Assembly (NCBI GenBank): GCA_021772975.1
Contig: JAJFKY010000002.1
Span: forward strand, 106,559 to 170,558
Direction of reading: 5' to 3'
Origin: Gammaproteobacteria bacterium
Lineage (GTDB): Bacteria; Pseudomonadota; Gammaproteobacteria; Xanthomonadales; Wenzhouxiangellaceae
DNA: 64,000 nucleotides
In this document: positions 9,137 through 18,102 of the stretch, piece after piece
Layout of the letters: each line of letters opens with the position of its first letter
Position numbering within the stretch: position 1 is the first letter of the stretch
Program-made: the position numbers and the translations under genes
The notes under the pieces: generated by a model
Databases searched by the model: none
Told to the model about the DNA's origin: nothing
Seen by the model: the letters and a program-made list of their open reading frames with translations, nothing else

Positions 9137-9322
9137 GGACACCCACAATTTAATTTGCATCAGAAGATGTGGGTGTCTCAACTCTGTGCACCCACAATTT
9201 TATTTGCATCAGGGAAACGGCTATGGACACCCACTATAAGCATCAGGGAAACGGCTATGGACACCCACTATAAGCGGCTATGGACACCCACAATTTAATT
9301 TGCATCAGAAGATGTGGGTGTC
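9137..9322. repeat. Cluster of GGACACCCACA hairpins
   Basis: Two full hairpins (9138-9177 and 9283-9322) have 10-bp arms GACACCCACA and TGTGGGTGTC around a 20-base centre that reads ATTTAATTTGCATCAGAAGA. Between them are a half copy and a 34-bp unit repeated twice in tandem (9207-9240 and 9241-9274). The same arms occur singly elsewhere in the window. The GTGG at the 5' edge of one arm is like the conserved tetranucleotide of REP sequences mobilised by RAYT transposases. Confidence 0.7.
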
Positions 9323-9523
9323 TCAACTCTGCGCTTCGTCAACTCTGCGCTTTGTCGACAAAAGCTCGATTGTGTACGCAACACACCTGATTTCGATGCG
9401 CAGACACAGCAGAATTTAATCCTGGGGTTTTAAGGTGTAGGTTATGGTTTGTAACTCTCGCAGGGCAAGGGAGCCTTTCCGTTTATGGCATACTGATCTG
9501 TATATCAAACATGGAGGTTAGTC

Positions 9524-10141
9524 ATGCCAAGTTTCACACTCAATGTTGAATTCAATAGTTCCGACCTGTCAACCATCCTGGCGGCTAAGGAACGGGTTGT
9601 GATACTTAAAACACCGGTTATCGCTGAACAAAGCGTGGTCTGGGTTGCTTTCAGTCCTTTCGAGGCAAACGAGGTTTCCTGGGAGGATGATTATGCAGTT
9701 TATGCGTCCCAAAGCGAGACGCTCAACGGTGCGGTAATCAAGAGAATGGCGGAGCAACAGGCTGAGCCGCAGATGTGGTACCCGTTCAAAGAGGGTGCTT
9801 TTGGTCCGCCGGTCAAAGCGGCAAATATTGGTCCTGGTGAGTATGGCATACGTAATCAGCAATTTGATGTGCCCGCGCTGACCTTCGGCATGGCACAGGC
9901 CGCGCAGGTCAATGGTGAAGTTGTTCATTACCAGCCTCTGAATGCGCAGACGGTACTACGTGGGCAGGAAGCGGTCTTTACACCGGAAGATAGTATTGCG
10001 GTAGCGCTGATGGCCAGGGTGGAATCCGGATTTGTGATATCGGAAGTATCGGGCACGCCGATTGTGCTGAAGTTTGGTGGTGGCGTGGTCAGTGCCACGA
10101 TCAAATATGATGGGGAAACGGGCAGGTTTGTGGCCGCCTAA
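9524..10141 (+). CDS. Hypothetical cytoplasmic protein
   Basis: A 205-residue protein with no signal peptide or membrane segment. GGAGG lies 7 bases before the ATG, and the composition is that of a folded soluble protein with many beta strands (about 1-50, 100-150, 170-200). Trp and Tyr are frequent. I do not recognise the family. The gene stands alone between two 237-bp direct repeats, with a hairpin cluster upstream and a REPIN-like element downstream, so it may have arrived as a unit. It could be a lectin-like or toxin-like fold, but nothing in the sequence proves that. Confidence 0.65.
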   Translation: MPSFTLNVEFNSSDLSTILAAKERVVILKTPVIAEQSVVWVAFSPFEANEVSWEDDYAVYASQSETLNGAVIKRMAEQQAEPQMWYPFKEGAFGPPVKAANIGPGEYGIRNQQFDVPALTFGMAQAAQVNGEVVHYQPLNAQTVLRGQEAVFTPEDSIAVALMARVESGFVISEVSGTPIVLKFGGGVVSATIKYDGETGRFVAA

Positions 10142-10175
10142 AAAGCGCTGGTTCTCATCTGGGATAGATATGACC

Positions 10176-10271
10176 GTAGGGTGCAATAAGCATAGCGCAT
10201 TGCACCAAAATACGGAGGGTGATGATCTGTTGTGACAGTTGGTGGAATACGCTGCGCTTATTCCACCCTAC
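10176..10271. repeat. REPIN-like paired hairpin element
   Basis: Two hairpins in opposite orientation: the left one starts GTAGGGTGCAATAAGC and closes at GCATTGCACC, the right one opens GGTGGAATACGC and ends TTATTCCACCCTAC. The outer ends GTAGGGTG and CACCCTAC are inverted, and each opens with GTAG. This is the architecture of a REP doublet. It lies 34 bases after a stop codon and may also terminate transcription. Confidence 0.65.
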
Positions 10272-10368
10272 TGGGAATCACGGGTGTTTGTATCGACTAT
10301 AGATAGTCACAGTTCTATTTTGATCAGCGAGCGTGGGTTTCAAGAATTTTTCTCTAACCTGTCGTATC

Positions 10369-10606
10369 TGAGCAGCACCAAAGCCGCCAATAAGTGTCTG
10401 CACAGGCCATGCCCAAGGCTGGTGGTTTATTGAGCCAGGCGCGCAGTTGTTGCGTTAATTCAATTGGCTAGCCGTTTCAATTAATCCTCGGATACTTGCC
10501 CAGACGCGTCTATTGTTCATATGGTTATAGCCCGGGCTGGCTGGCAGGGCAGCTTTAGCAAGCAGCTGTTCCGCTCCGCGGCTTAGCTCCGCCGGTGGCG
10601 CCGGAA
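10369..10606. repeat. 237-bp direct repeat, copy 2
   Basis: The second copy of the element at 8891-9127, in the same orientation, with scattered substitutions through its length. It ends about 90 bases before the start of the beta-lactamase-like gene and could carry its promoter. Confidence 0.7.
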
Positions 10607-10695
10607 AAATTTTCAAGCACTCTAAACCATTCAGTTTCCGGGTGCATCTATTAGGGATGCCGCTTTTTCCATCAAGTGAACACCACGGAGTGAAT

Positions 10696-12771
10696 ATGAT
10701 TCGTCTATTGATATCCTGCGTACTTAGTCTGGCCTGGGTTTGTTCGGCTCAAGCCGATAACGGCGCGATTGCCTATGCTTATCCGGTTAGTGGGATTACC
10801 GTTGATGGAGATCTGAGCGATTGGCCCGATGGTTTACAGCGCTATCCGATTCAACTCAATGCGCAGCAGGAGGTGACGCCGGGTGACGAGAATTTCAGCG
10901 CTGACTTCCGTGCCGGTTATGACGTGGACAGCCGGTCCGTCTATCTTGGCATCGAAGTTACCGATCAGTTGCACAGCACTGGTGACATCAGTGATGTCAG
11001 CTGGAGTGATCAGGATGGCGTCATTGTGTACTTTGATCGCAACCATGAGCCACAAGGTTCTGGTGCGGTACTGTATTCGGCCACCGGCGACCAGCGGCAG
11101 TTATTGACCAGCTCGGGGCATTGGGATGCGGATGTCGAACAAGCCGGTTGGGATAATGTCACGCTTGAAGTCAAACGCCACGAAAATACCACCACCTACG
11201 AATGGCGGATCAAAACCGCTCAGCCACTGAAACCGGGTAGCTCGCTGGGCATTGATTTTTTGATCAGCGACAGCGATGCAGTAGACCATGATGAAGCGGC
11301 TGCGCTGTATGTCTGGGGCCCCGGTTTTGCTAAAAGTCAGGCCGGCGGACGGATTGGCGATTTGCTGTTGATCGATCCGAAAAAAAACCTAGGCACGTTA
11401 CAGGGCAGGCTTGACTGGCAGGCGGTAGCTCAACAGGCTGACAGCGAAACCAGTGACACTCAGCCAGGCCAGCCCCGGCCCCAGCGCGTGCGTATTGTGG
11501 CCAGCGATAATCCGGACTTGTGGCTGCACGCCGCGGTTGACGACAACGGTAAGTATGCGGTGACGCTGCCAGTGGGTGACTATGCCATCAGCATTCCGGA
11601 CAAAACCTTCGGTGATCCCTGGAGCGATCTGCAGGTTGTCGCGCCCGGCAAGGCAGTGGTTGCATCGGTCAGCAACGGCGAGACGGTCAGTGCGCCGCTG
11701 TTGCATGTTGCGACCCTAGCGGCTCCGGATATTTTGCACAGCAAAGGCGTATTGTTTGATTACACGCCGGAGCAGGCTGAGTCCGTCGACAGCACCATTC
11801 TGGCACTGATGGACTATTATCAGGTGCCGGGTGTTTCAGTAGCGTTGGTCAAGGATTCGCAACTGGTTTATCACCGCGCCCTGGGCTTGAAAAACACTTA
11901 CTCCGCAGAGCCGGTTACCGGCGAGACACTGTTCGAAGCCGCGTCCATCACCAAAATCGTATTCGCGTTTGCAGTCAACAGGATGGCCCAGCGTGGTGAA
12001 ATCGATCTGGATAAGCCGCTTTACCTGTATCTGCCGTTTGAAGATATTGCCCATGATGAGCGCTACAAGAAAATCACTGCACGGCATGTGCTGTCGCATC
12101 AAAGCGGTTTTCCCAACTGGCGCTGGTTTAATGAGGATGGCAAACTCGACATCAAATTCTATCCGGGAATCAAATACGGTTATTCCGGCGAAGGTTTTGA
12201 ATATCTTGGCCGGGTGATTGCCAAAATCGCCGATAAGCCACTAGAAACCGTGCTCATGGAAGAAGTGCAACGGCCAATGGGTTTGGTAGAAAATACCTAT
12301 TTTTCAGACACCGAAGCGCTCTATCCGGTCGCCTCGCGCGGTCATATTGATGGCAAGGCCGGGCCGTATGGTTTTCCTGAACAAATCGGTGTTGCACACA
12401 GTATGTATACCGAAGCGGAGACTTTTTCCAATTTCATGATCAACCTGATCAAGCAGCAGGGACTGTCTGCTGAAGGCTATGCCAGGATGCTGGAACCGCA
12501 AATAGAAGTGCCGCTGGAGCCAGAGCAACGGCCGCAATGGCCCAGCCGAATGGGTCTTGGCTTTCATTTGATGAATTCCCCCTACGGGCTGGTTTTTGGC
12601 CACGGCGGTAATAACGGTGACTTTCAATGCATCTTTGAAATTTATCAGGACCACAAGATGGGCTTTATTGTCTTTACCAACAGCAATACCGGGGTCGCGC
12701 TGATTGATGATTTACGGGAATACCTGATTACCGGAAAAGAGCAACCCGAATCAGTTGCCGTTGGCGATTAG
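10696..12771 (+). CDS. Secreted beta-lactamase-family serine hydrolase with N-terminal CBM9-like domain
   Basis: A 691-residue exported protein. The ATG at 10696 begins the signal peptide (ending at CSAQA) and has GGAG 8 bases before it. The ATG at 10642 is in frame but would mask the signal. About 25-215 resemble the CBM9/DOMON-like sugar- or haem-binding fold (VDGDLSDWPD). About 230-345 form a linker with a carboxypeptidase-regulatory-like strand set. The C-terminal domain (about 360-680) is of the class C beta-lactamase/esterase type, with SITK as the SxxK nucleophile, YSG at the position of YxN, and HGGNN as the KTG-like box. Such proteins are usually peptidases or esterases, so beta-lactam resistance is not implied. 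Confidence 0.75.
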   Translation: MIRLLISCVLSLAWVCSAQADNGAIAYAYPVSGITVDGDLSDWPDGLQRYPIQLNAQQEVTPGDENFSADFRAGYDVDSRSVYLGIEVTDQLHSTGDISDVSWSDQDGVIVYFDRNHEPQGSGAVLYSATGDQRQLLTSSGHWDADVEQAGWDNVTLEVKRHENTTTYEWRIKTAQPLKPGSSLGIDFLISDSDAVDHDEAAALYVWGPGFAKSQAGGRIGDLLLIDPKKNLGTLQGRLDWQAVAQQADSETSDTQPGQPRPQRVRIVASDNPDLWLHAAVDDNGKYAVTLPVGDYAISIPDKTFGDPWSDLQVVAPGKAVVASVSNGETVSAPLLHVATLAAPDILHSKGVLFDYTPEQAESVDSTILALMDYYQVPGVSVALVKDSQLVYHRALGLKNTYSAEPVTGETLFEAASITKIVFAFAVNRMAQRGEIDLDKPLYLYLPFEDIAHDERYKKITARHVLSHQSGFPNWRWFNEDGKLDIKFYPGIKYGYSGEGFEYLGRVIAKIADKPLETVLMEEVQRPMGLVENTYFSDTEALYPVASRGHIDGKAGPYGFPEQIGVAHSMYTEAETFSNFMINLIKQQGLSAEGYARMLEPQIEVPLEPEQRPQWPSRMGLGFHLMNSPYGLVFGHGGNNGDFQCIFEIYQDHKMGFIVFTNSNTGVALIDDLREYLITGKEQPESVAVGD

Positions 12772-12918
12772 TTAATGTGTTTATTGTCGGTCAAATTTTG
12801 CTATCGCGGCAAGTGCCGCCGATGGCGCTCAGGCAATTCTGTTTGTCGTGGGTCCGGTTGTTTCACATCCCGGCGGATCGCTGCGGTTGGCGGAATTGGG
12901 ATGATAGTGAGGCATTAA

Positions 12919-12949
12919 ACTGGTTGCGGGCTGAAACCCGCGACAGTTC
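12919..12949. terminator. Possible terminator hairpin between convergent genes
   Basis: A stem with core GCGGG (12926-12930) and CCCGC (12937-12941) around a CTGAAA loop, extended outward by AACT/AGTT, sits between the convergent hydrolase and SDR genes. There is no T run on either side, so it may be weak. Confidence 0.35.
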
Positions 12950-12961
12950 AACCGCGATGCA

Positions 12962-13645
12962 CTAGTGACCGTCGAGCATCGGGTAGATTTCAAGGTCTGC
13001 TATGCGTACATGCGCGGGTTGCTCAATGGCGTATAAGAAGGCGCGACCGATGTCTTCCGGGCGCAGGGCGTGCGGCTTTTCACTGTCGAAAAAGGGCGTG
13101 TCCACCATGCCGGGATCAATGCTGGTGACGCGGACACTGTGCTCACTCAGTTCATTGGCAAGGTTCTTGGCGTATCCCCGGATAAACCATTTGGTGGCGC
13201 TGTAGACCGATCCCGTCAGGGCCCGATGCCCGGCTTGTGAGCCGGTCAGTACTAGATGTCCCCTGCTGGCTTTCAGGTAGGGTATGGCGTAATGGCAGGT
13301 CACGGTAACGCCAAAGTTGTTGACCATCACCAGTTGGCGGAAGTTTTCAATATCGCCCTGTTCGGTGCCTTTGGCTTTAGCGCCGATGCCGGCATTGGCG
13401 AAAACAACGTCAATGCCGCCGAAATGCCGGGCGCCCTCAGTAAACATGGCTTGTTGCGATTGCGGGTCGGTTACATCGCACTCAACCGCTAAGGCGTTGT
13501 CTGTACCGAGTTCCGCTGCCAGAGATTGCAGCTTGTCAATCGAGCGAGCGGCGAGTATCAGCTTGTGGCCTGCATTCGCAGCGGCGCGCGCGCAGGCCGC
13601 GCCTATGCCAGATGATGCACCGGTAATGAGGATAATTTTTGTCAT
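12962..13645 (-). CDS. SDR family oxidoreductase
   Basis: A 227-residue short-chain dehydrogenase/reductase of classical length. The cofactor motif TGASSGIG is at residues 8-15. The NAAR following the second strand suggests NADP, since an Arg helps hold its phosphate. NAG is at about 88-90, a catalytic Ser lies in TGSQAGH near 137, and YSATK (about 150-154) carries the catalytic Tyr and Lys. The start has AAGGA 7 bases upstream. It resembles YdfG-type serine/3-hydroxy acid dehydrogenases. The substrate cannot be read. The gene is alone and convergent with its left neighbour. Confidence 0.85.
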   Translation of the reverse strand: MTKIILITGASSGIGAACARAAANAGHKLILAARSIDKLQSLAAELGTDNALAVECDVTDPQSQQAMFTEGARHFGGIDVVFANAGIGAKAKGTEQGDIENFRQLVMVNNFGVTVTCHYAIPYLKASRGHLVLTGSQAGHRALTGSVYSATKWFIRGYAKNLANELSEHSVRVTSIDPGMVDTPFFDSEKPHALRPEDIGRAFLYAIEQPAHVRIADLEIYPMLDGH

Positions 13646-13978
13646 GTGCTTTCCTTGGTAGAGCGACAGTGGGCATGGTTATTGACCTGCCAATAATAGC
13701 TGATACGTTGATCTATAGGCGGCTTATATCTGGTGCGGGGCTGGTATCTTTGCCGTTGCAATGCGCCTGTCCTATGTCCAGTGTTCGATATCAGAGCTTG
13801 CCTAATTACCTCAGTATGCCCGGTGTGTATTTGCCCTGTTTCAAATCAATATTGGTTCGGCTGCATCCAATGGCCTGCCAAGTTGCATCCCTATAAGTGA
13901 AGACGGTTTAGTTTCAGAGCGCAATCCACTGATCATCTGCCTGAACCACCCGACTCGCCCGCATCACTGAGGAATGCA
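13646..13978. other. Divergent intergenic region, nothing recognised
   Basis: This stretch separates the divergent SDR and NTF2-like genes and must hold their promoters. I see no clear -35/-10 pair, operator palindrome or RNA gene in it. Confidence 0.3.
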
Positions 13979-14797
13979 ATGAAAATCAATTACCCAGGCA
14001 TCAACCAATCCGTGCTGTCAGCACATATCGCCATACTTTTCATAGTATTGCTGAGCTACCAGCCGCCACTGTTGGCGGTGGGCGTTCCGGATGTTGCTGC
14101 AATCTCCGCTGAGAGTGTTCGTGACCATGAGCGCATGCTGTGGGCAGCCTTCAATCGCTGTGATACGGTCAAACTGCATCAGTTGCTGGACCCTGAGTTA
14201 GAGTTCTATCATGATCAGGATGGCTTCATTGTTGGTGCCAGGGCACTGACCGAAACGGTGAAACGCAACCTCTGCAGTGATGGTCAACCACGACTTCGTC
14301 GTGAGGCGGTCGGCAGCAGCGATAGCGTGCATCCGATTCCCGCTTACGGGCTGCTGATCGTTGGCGAACACCGGTTCTACTCTGGACGGGAAGGCCCGTT
14401 GGCGACACCAAGCGATGCCAGATACGCACATCTGTGGCGTCTGCATGACGGTGGCCTGAAGCTGTCACGGGTATTCAGTTACGCCCATCAAACGGGCGCA
14501 GAGCTGGCCACAACAGCGCCATTATCGCTGGCTGTCGACAGCTTGTCGCTTTACGCAGGCAGTTATCACTCAGTGCAAACCGGAGCGATTGTGATCTCCG
14601 TCGTCGAGCACCACTTGCTGATCAAAGCTGAAGATTTCGAGATGCCGCTGGTCCCGCTTGGCGATGACATTTTCGACGCCGGGCACGCGCCCCTGCAGTT
14701 TCGCTTTGTCAGAACCGCGACGGGTAGCATAGAGGGGTTCACAATCTCCGAACTTGGCAAACTGGTCGATGAAGCGACCCGGGTCGCACAACCCTAG
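13979..14797 (+). CDS. Exported NTF2-like (DUF4440-type) protein
   Basis: A 272-residue protein with a hydrophobic N-terminal export segment (about 14-33). Residues 42-165 look like an NTF2-like fold of the DUF4440 kind: a helix with DHERMLWAAFNRCDTVKLHQLL, then LEFYHDQDGFIVGARAL, and a last strand ending LWRLHDGGLKLSRVFSY. The C-terminal 80 residues (from LSLYAGSYHS) resemble the small beta domain appended to serine hydrolases of the beta-lactamase family. The gene precedes the sigma operon by 87 bases and may belong to it. Such domains often bind small molecules, so it may sense or process a ligand in the envelope. Confidence 0.65.
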   Translation: MKINYPGINQSVLSAHIAILFIVLLSYQPPLLAVGVPDVAAISAESVRDHERMLWAAFNRCDTVKLHQLLDPELEFYHDQDGFIVGARALTETVKRNLCSDGQPRLRREAVGSSDSVHPIPAYGLLIVGEHRFYSGREGPLATPSDARYAHLWRLHDGGLKLSRVFSYAHQTGAELATTAPLSLAVDSLSLYAGSYHSVQTGAIVISVVEHHLLIKAEDFEMPLVPLGDDIFDAGHAPLQFRFVRTATGSIEGFTISELGKLVDEATRVAQP

Positions 14798-14884
14798 TTC
14801 AAGCGGTTTAGGCGCATGGACTGCTGTGCCCTGCGGCGGCAGCTGTCCGGCGCCACCAATGCATTAATACAATAGGAGACACAC

Positions 14885-15265
14885 ATGGATATTTTCGGAT
14901 TTTGGATATTCTTGTCGGTTATCGGCGGCGGTACGTTATGGTCCACTGCCGCGAGGCGACGCCTCAAGCATGAAACGCTTCGCGCGCTGATCGAGAAAGG
15001 TCACGGCGACGATGAGAGCTTGATCAATAAAATACTGGACAGCGGTAGCAACAAGTTACCATCGCTGCAGCTATCACTCAGGATCGTCGGCGTCATGGCG
15101 TTATTCGCGGGCTCAGGGCTGGCGCTGATGGCACTCATCGTTACGGATGCACCGTCAACCAATGGACTGTTGGCAACCGCCAGTCTTTGCGCCAGTCTGG
15201 GTATCGGTTTTTTTGTAGCCGCGGCCCTGGCCACAAGGGCCAGCGGTGATGAGATATCAGGCTAG
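14885..15265 (+). CDS. Small membrane protein of the DUF6249 kind
   Basis: A 126-residue protein with three hydrophobic segments (about 3-19, 65-88, 96-118) and a central helix with charged residues (RRRLKHETLRALIEKGHGDD). The short link to the next segment and the ETLRALIEKG motif recall proteins that travel with ECF sigma factors. AGGAG precedes the ATG by 8 bases. It is followed 14 bases later by the sigma factor gene, so they are probably cotranscribed. Confidence 0.6.
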   Translation: MDIFGFWIFLSVIGGGTLWSTAARRRLKHETLRALIEKGHGDDESLINKILDSGSNKLPSLQLSLRIVGVMALFAGSGLALMALIVTDAPSTNGLLATASLCASLGIGFFVAAALATRASGDEISG

Positions 15266-15279
15266 TCAGGCGTCAACCT

Positions 15280-15828
15280 TTGCGCCCGACACCCACTGAT
15301 TTCCAGCATGCCAGCGAAGCCGCGATTGTCGGTCTTGCCATGTTGGACAACAGCCATGCGTTCAACGAGCTGGTGCGCAGAAGGCAATCGATTGTTCGCA
15401 ACTTTATGTACAGACTGAGCGGCGATAAAACTTTGGCCGATGACTTGTCACAGCAGGTTTTTTTGCAGGCATGGCGCACCATCAAGTCCCTGCAGTCGGT
15501 CGCAGCCTACCCCGCATGGTTAAAGAAAGTTTCAGTGAATATCTGGTTGCAGCATTGTCGCAAATCGCAGTTACCGATCGACCAGCAGGGCGATGCTGAG
15601 GTTGAGGTCGATCTCGGCGGCGCCAATCCCGCGCAAGCCATTGATCTTGACGCAGCGCTGCAGCTATTGCCGGCATCAGTGCGATTGTGCCTTGTGCTGG
15701 CGTACCAGGATGGCATGAGCCATCGCGAAATTGCAGCGCTTTCAAAGTTACCGTTAGGTACGGTCAAATCTCACATAACGCGCGGCGGAAAGCGCCTGCG
15801 CGCTTTACTCGCGGACTATCGGAGTTAG
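15280..15828 (+). CDS. ECF-type RNA polymerase sigma factor
   Basis: A 182-residue sigma-70 family protein of extracytoplasmic function. Region 2 is at about 22-85, with the usual acidic helix start (LADDLSQQVFLQAWR). Region 4 is at about 120-178, with the helix-turn-helix in SHREIAALSKLPLGTVKSHITRG. The frame opens with a TTG at 15280. The next ATG is at 15340 and would remove part of region 2, so TTG is preferred though no strong binding site is visible. It is followed after 3 bases by a membrane protein that is the likely anti-sigma factor. Confidence 0.8.
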   Translation: MRPTPTDFQHASEAAIVGLAMLDNSHAFNELVRRRQSIVRNFMYRLSGDKTLADDLSQQVFLQAWRTIKSLQSVAAYPAWLKKVSVNIWLQHCRKSQLPIDQQGDAEVEVDLGGANPAQAIDLDAALQLLPASVRLCLVLAYQDGMSHREIAALSKLPLGTVKSHITRGGKRLRALLADYRS

Positions 15829-15831
15829 CAC

Positions 15832-16203
15832 ATGTCAACACAATTGGACAATGAACTACGTGGTTTATTTATCAGCCCCCCAAATCCGCTTGAGGGCAAA
15901 GACTTCTTGACCAGAGTGTCTAAAACGATTGCAGCAAATGAGCGGGCGAAATACTGGCGCCGACGCATCGGCACGCTGGCTGGTTTAGGTTTAGTACCAC
16001 TTGTCTTTAAGTTGAGTATTGATCTGGTGGCTTCAGTCAGTGCCCAGATCGCTGCCGCATCAGACTGGACAGTTGCAACTGCAGCCAGCCTCGCGCCTAC
16101 CGGGCTGGCAACAACATTGCAGGCCTACGGCGCTATGCCATTATATGCGGTGGCTATCAGCGTCGCGGCAATTATTTTGTGCCGCGATGTGCTGAGCGAT
16201 TAG
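15832..16203 (+). CDS. Putative membrane anti-sigma factor
   Basis: A 123-residue protein with a cytosolic N-terminal part of about 45 residues (charged, with FLTRVSKTIAANERAKYWRRR) and two hydrophobic segments (about 46-65 and 97-118). It begins 3 bases after the sigma factor stop. Position, size and topology suggest it holds the sigma factor at the membrane, but there is no zinc anti-sigma motif (HxxxCxxC), so this is inferred from context. Confidence 0.5.
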   Translation: MSTQLDNELRGLFISPPNPLEGKDFLTRVSKTIAANERAKYWRRRIGTLAGLGLVPLVFKLSIDLVASVSAQIAAASDWTVATAASLAPTGLATTLQAYGAMPLYAVAISVAAIILCRDVLSD

Positions 16204-16505
16204 TGCGAAAAGTAGCTGCCTATTTTTCTGCATGTATGTTTCCGCGGTCTGATGTGCAGGCAGCCATGAGTGGCACAGTCCATTCCAGGAAAATTACCTG
16301 CCTGGCTAAATAGCTGTATCCAGTATCGACCTCACCAGTGGCTCAATAACCAGACGCGTCTGGGGTATAAGGGAGAACCGGGGAAACAGGGATCATAAAA
16401 TCCTATCAGCGATGGTATCAATAATTGATGACTTAGTAGTGTGCTAGTGCCGCCGTTATTCAAAGCCGGGTGTTTATAAGCGTTTTATTGGATTAAAATG
16501 GTGGC
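16204..16505. promoter_or_regulatory. Intergenic region with a perfect 14-bp palindrome
   Basis: No gene seen. CCAGACGCGTCTGG at 16350-16363 is a perfect palindrome that could be an operator site or a short stem. The same GACGCGTCT core occurs in the 237-bp repeats at 9.0 and 10.5 kb, where it continues differently. Confidence 0.35.
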
Positions 16506-16988
16506 ATGAAAAACACCAAATTAGTATCTGCAATTTTAGTTCTTACTTTGGCTTGTTCGGCATGCAGGCAAAATGATTCCATGCTTTCAAACGAGGATGT
16601 GAACCAGATCAACGGGGCGGTTAATCAATCATTTTCGAGGCTTGCAGCAGCGGCTCAGGCATTGGATGCTGATGCTTATTTCGAACATTTTGATAAACAG
16701 CGTTTCACGGCTCTGAATGCGGATGGCACCGTCGCGCACTCATTCGAAGTGTTTGAAAAAGCAACCCGCCAACAATTTGCAGCGTTGGAAAGTTACCGGT
16801 TGCTTGAGTTCAGCAAGGTGAAAATAAGCGTGATCAATCGTAGCGCGGTGATTCTTGTTAATGAGTATCAGGCTGATGTTGTGCTCAAGTCAGGTGAAAT
16901 GGTTTCTGCCGGTGGTGGTGGCACCCAGGTATGGGCTTATACGGATGGCATGTGGAAGCTTGTCAGTGTTTCCAGTAGCGTCAAATAA
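16506..16988 (+). CDS. Exported NTF2-like protein, possible lipoprotein
   Basis: A 160-residue protein with an N-terminal hydrophobic stretch ending in LACSACRQ. Either Cys17 or Cys20 could be lipidated, but neither preceding tripeptide is an ideal lipobox. The rest (about 30-158) has the helix-helix-strand order of an NTF2-like/DUF4440 domain: DADAYFEHFDKQRFTALN then a C-terminal strand ending GMWKLVSVSSS. No neighbouring gene on this strand suggests a pathway. The function is likely small-ligand binding or a chaperone-like role, not more precise. Confidence 0.6.
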   Translation: MKNTKLVSAILVLTLACSACRQNDSMLSNEDVNQINGAVNQSFSRLAAAAQALDADAYFEHFDKQRFTALNADGTVAHSFEVFEKATRQQFAALESYRLLEFSKVKISVINRSAVILVNEYQADVVLKSGEMVSAGGGGTQVWAYTDGMWKLVSVSSSVK

Positions 16989-17019
16989 AGGCATGCTAGC
17001 GCTATTGAGCTTCACTGGC

Positions 17020-18102
17020 TTATTCAGAGACGGCTAAATCCCCGGCAACAATGGCCTGACAAACTGCACTGGATGCAATGCGGCGAATCTCAATGGTAGC
17101 ATCAGCGACGTCAGGGGAGTCAAAGTCAAACGATATATCTCCATTTTCACAGTCAAAAAACCTGGCGGTCATGGTACCGACCGGCTCACCCCGGTCAACC
17201 ACAAAGCCGGCATTGTTGAACACGCCACCAGTGGGTGAAAAAATCTGCATGGTGGCGGTATTGCCGGCAAAGCCGCCATTGGCGGAGAACCAGCGCTGTT
17301 GCATGCTGCCGAAACCATCGTTGTCATCCATGCCTGGCGGATTGGTATCGAAGGTAAACCACGCGGCGGCCAGCAACCGGGTGGTTTCACTATCGACCAC
17401 GTCAAATACAAAACCCTGGCCATTGGTATCCGGATTAAACCAGGAACCCGCCATGCCGAGGTTGATGCGAAAATCAGCAACCGGTGTTTCAGGAACGACC
17501 GCAATATCAGTAAACACCAGGTTTTCCGCCTGGATTTCGCCACCATTGAAATCAATCACCGGCAGTTCGGGAAATTGGCCGGAAATATTGGTTCGGGGCA
17601 GGGCGGCTATGGCATCCACCACCTGCATGCCATTGCCAATCACCCGGCCAAACACGGTAAAACCACCGTTCTGGGTATCCAGGTTGGCCGAGTTATCCGC
17701 CAGATTGATAAACCAGTCGCTGGTGGCGCTGTTGGGATTGCCCGGCAACTTGGCCATCGCCACGGTGCCACGCAGATTGGACAGGTCAAACTCATTGAGC
17801 ACGGGAGGGTTCTGGGTAACCCTGGCGAATTCGCCGTCGATAAAGGTAAAACCGCCGCCTTGAATGACAAAGTTGTTCACACTGCGATTGATAAAGCTGC
17901 CCGCATAATCGTCATCGTTGACGTAGTTCAAAAAGTTGAACACGTTCCTTGGCGCCAGGGTATCAAACAGCTCTATCTCAAACTCGCCCAATGGTGTTTG
18001 TACCAGTACATTGGTGGCGCTGGCGACAGCCGGCAGCATGGCCATCAGAACGATTAATCGGCGGGTGATTGCTATCAGAGGGCGGATTCTAACGTTCATC
18101 AT
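17020..18102 (-). CDS. Periplasmic cyclophilin-type peptidyl-prolyl isomerase with C-terminal extension
   Basis: A 360-residue exported protein. The start at 18102 (ATGATG after AGGA) yields a signal peptide ending at AVASA. Residues about 30-190 form a cyclophilin: the strand VLVQTPLGEFEIELF, FLNYV, the active-site VIQGGGF, and the substrate loop with TVAMAKLPGNPNSATSDWFINL. The usual active-site Arg sits in the INRSVNNFVIQ region where many bacterial cyclophilins have FHR, so activity may be reduced. The C-terminal 150 residues (from about 210: GMAGSWFNPDTNGQGFVFDV) form a repeat domain found attached to secreted proteins, whose function I do not know. Confidence 0.75.
   Translation of the reverse strand: MMNVRIRPLIAITRRLIVLMAMLPAVASATNVLVQTPLGEFEIELFDTLAPRNVFNFLNYVNDDDYAGSFINRSVNNFVIQGGGFTFIDGEFARVTQNPPVLNEFDLSNLRGTVAMAKLPGNPNSATSDWFINLADNSANLDTQNGGFTVFGRVIGNGMQVVDAIAALPRTNISGQFPELPVIDFNGGEIQAENLVFTDIAVVPETPVADFRINLGMAGSWFNPDTNGQGFVFDVVDSETTRLLAAAWFTFDTNPPGMDDNDGFGSMQQRWFSANGGFAGNTATMQIFSPTGGVFNNAGFVVDRGEPVGTMTARFFDCENGDISFDFDSPDVADATIEIRRIASSAVCQAIVAGDLAVSE

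Noticed and set aside
9098..9298. 66-codon frame in the hairpin cluster
   Set aside because: It reads through tandem copies of the GGACACCCAC element, and its repeated peptide is a by-product of these repeats.
12777..12965. 62-codon frame after the beta-lactamase-like gene
   Set aside because: It starts 6 bases after a stop without a binding site, ends inside the SDR gene and contains a likely terminator hairpin.
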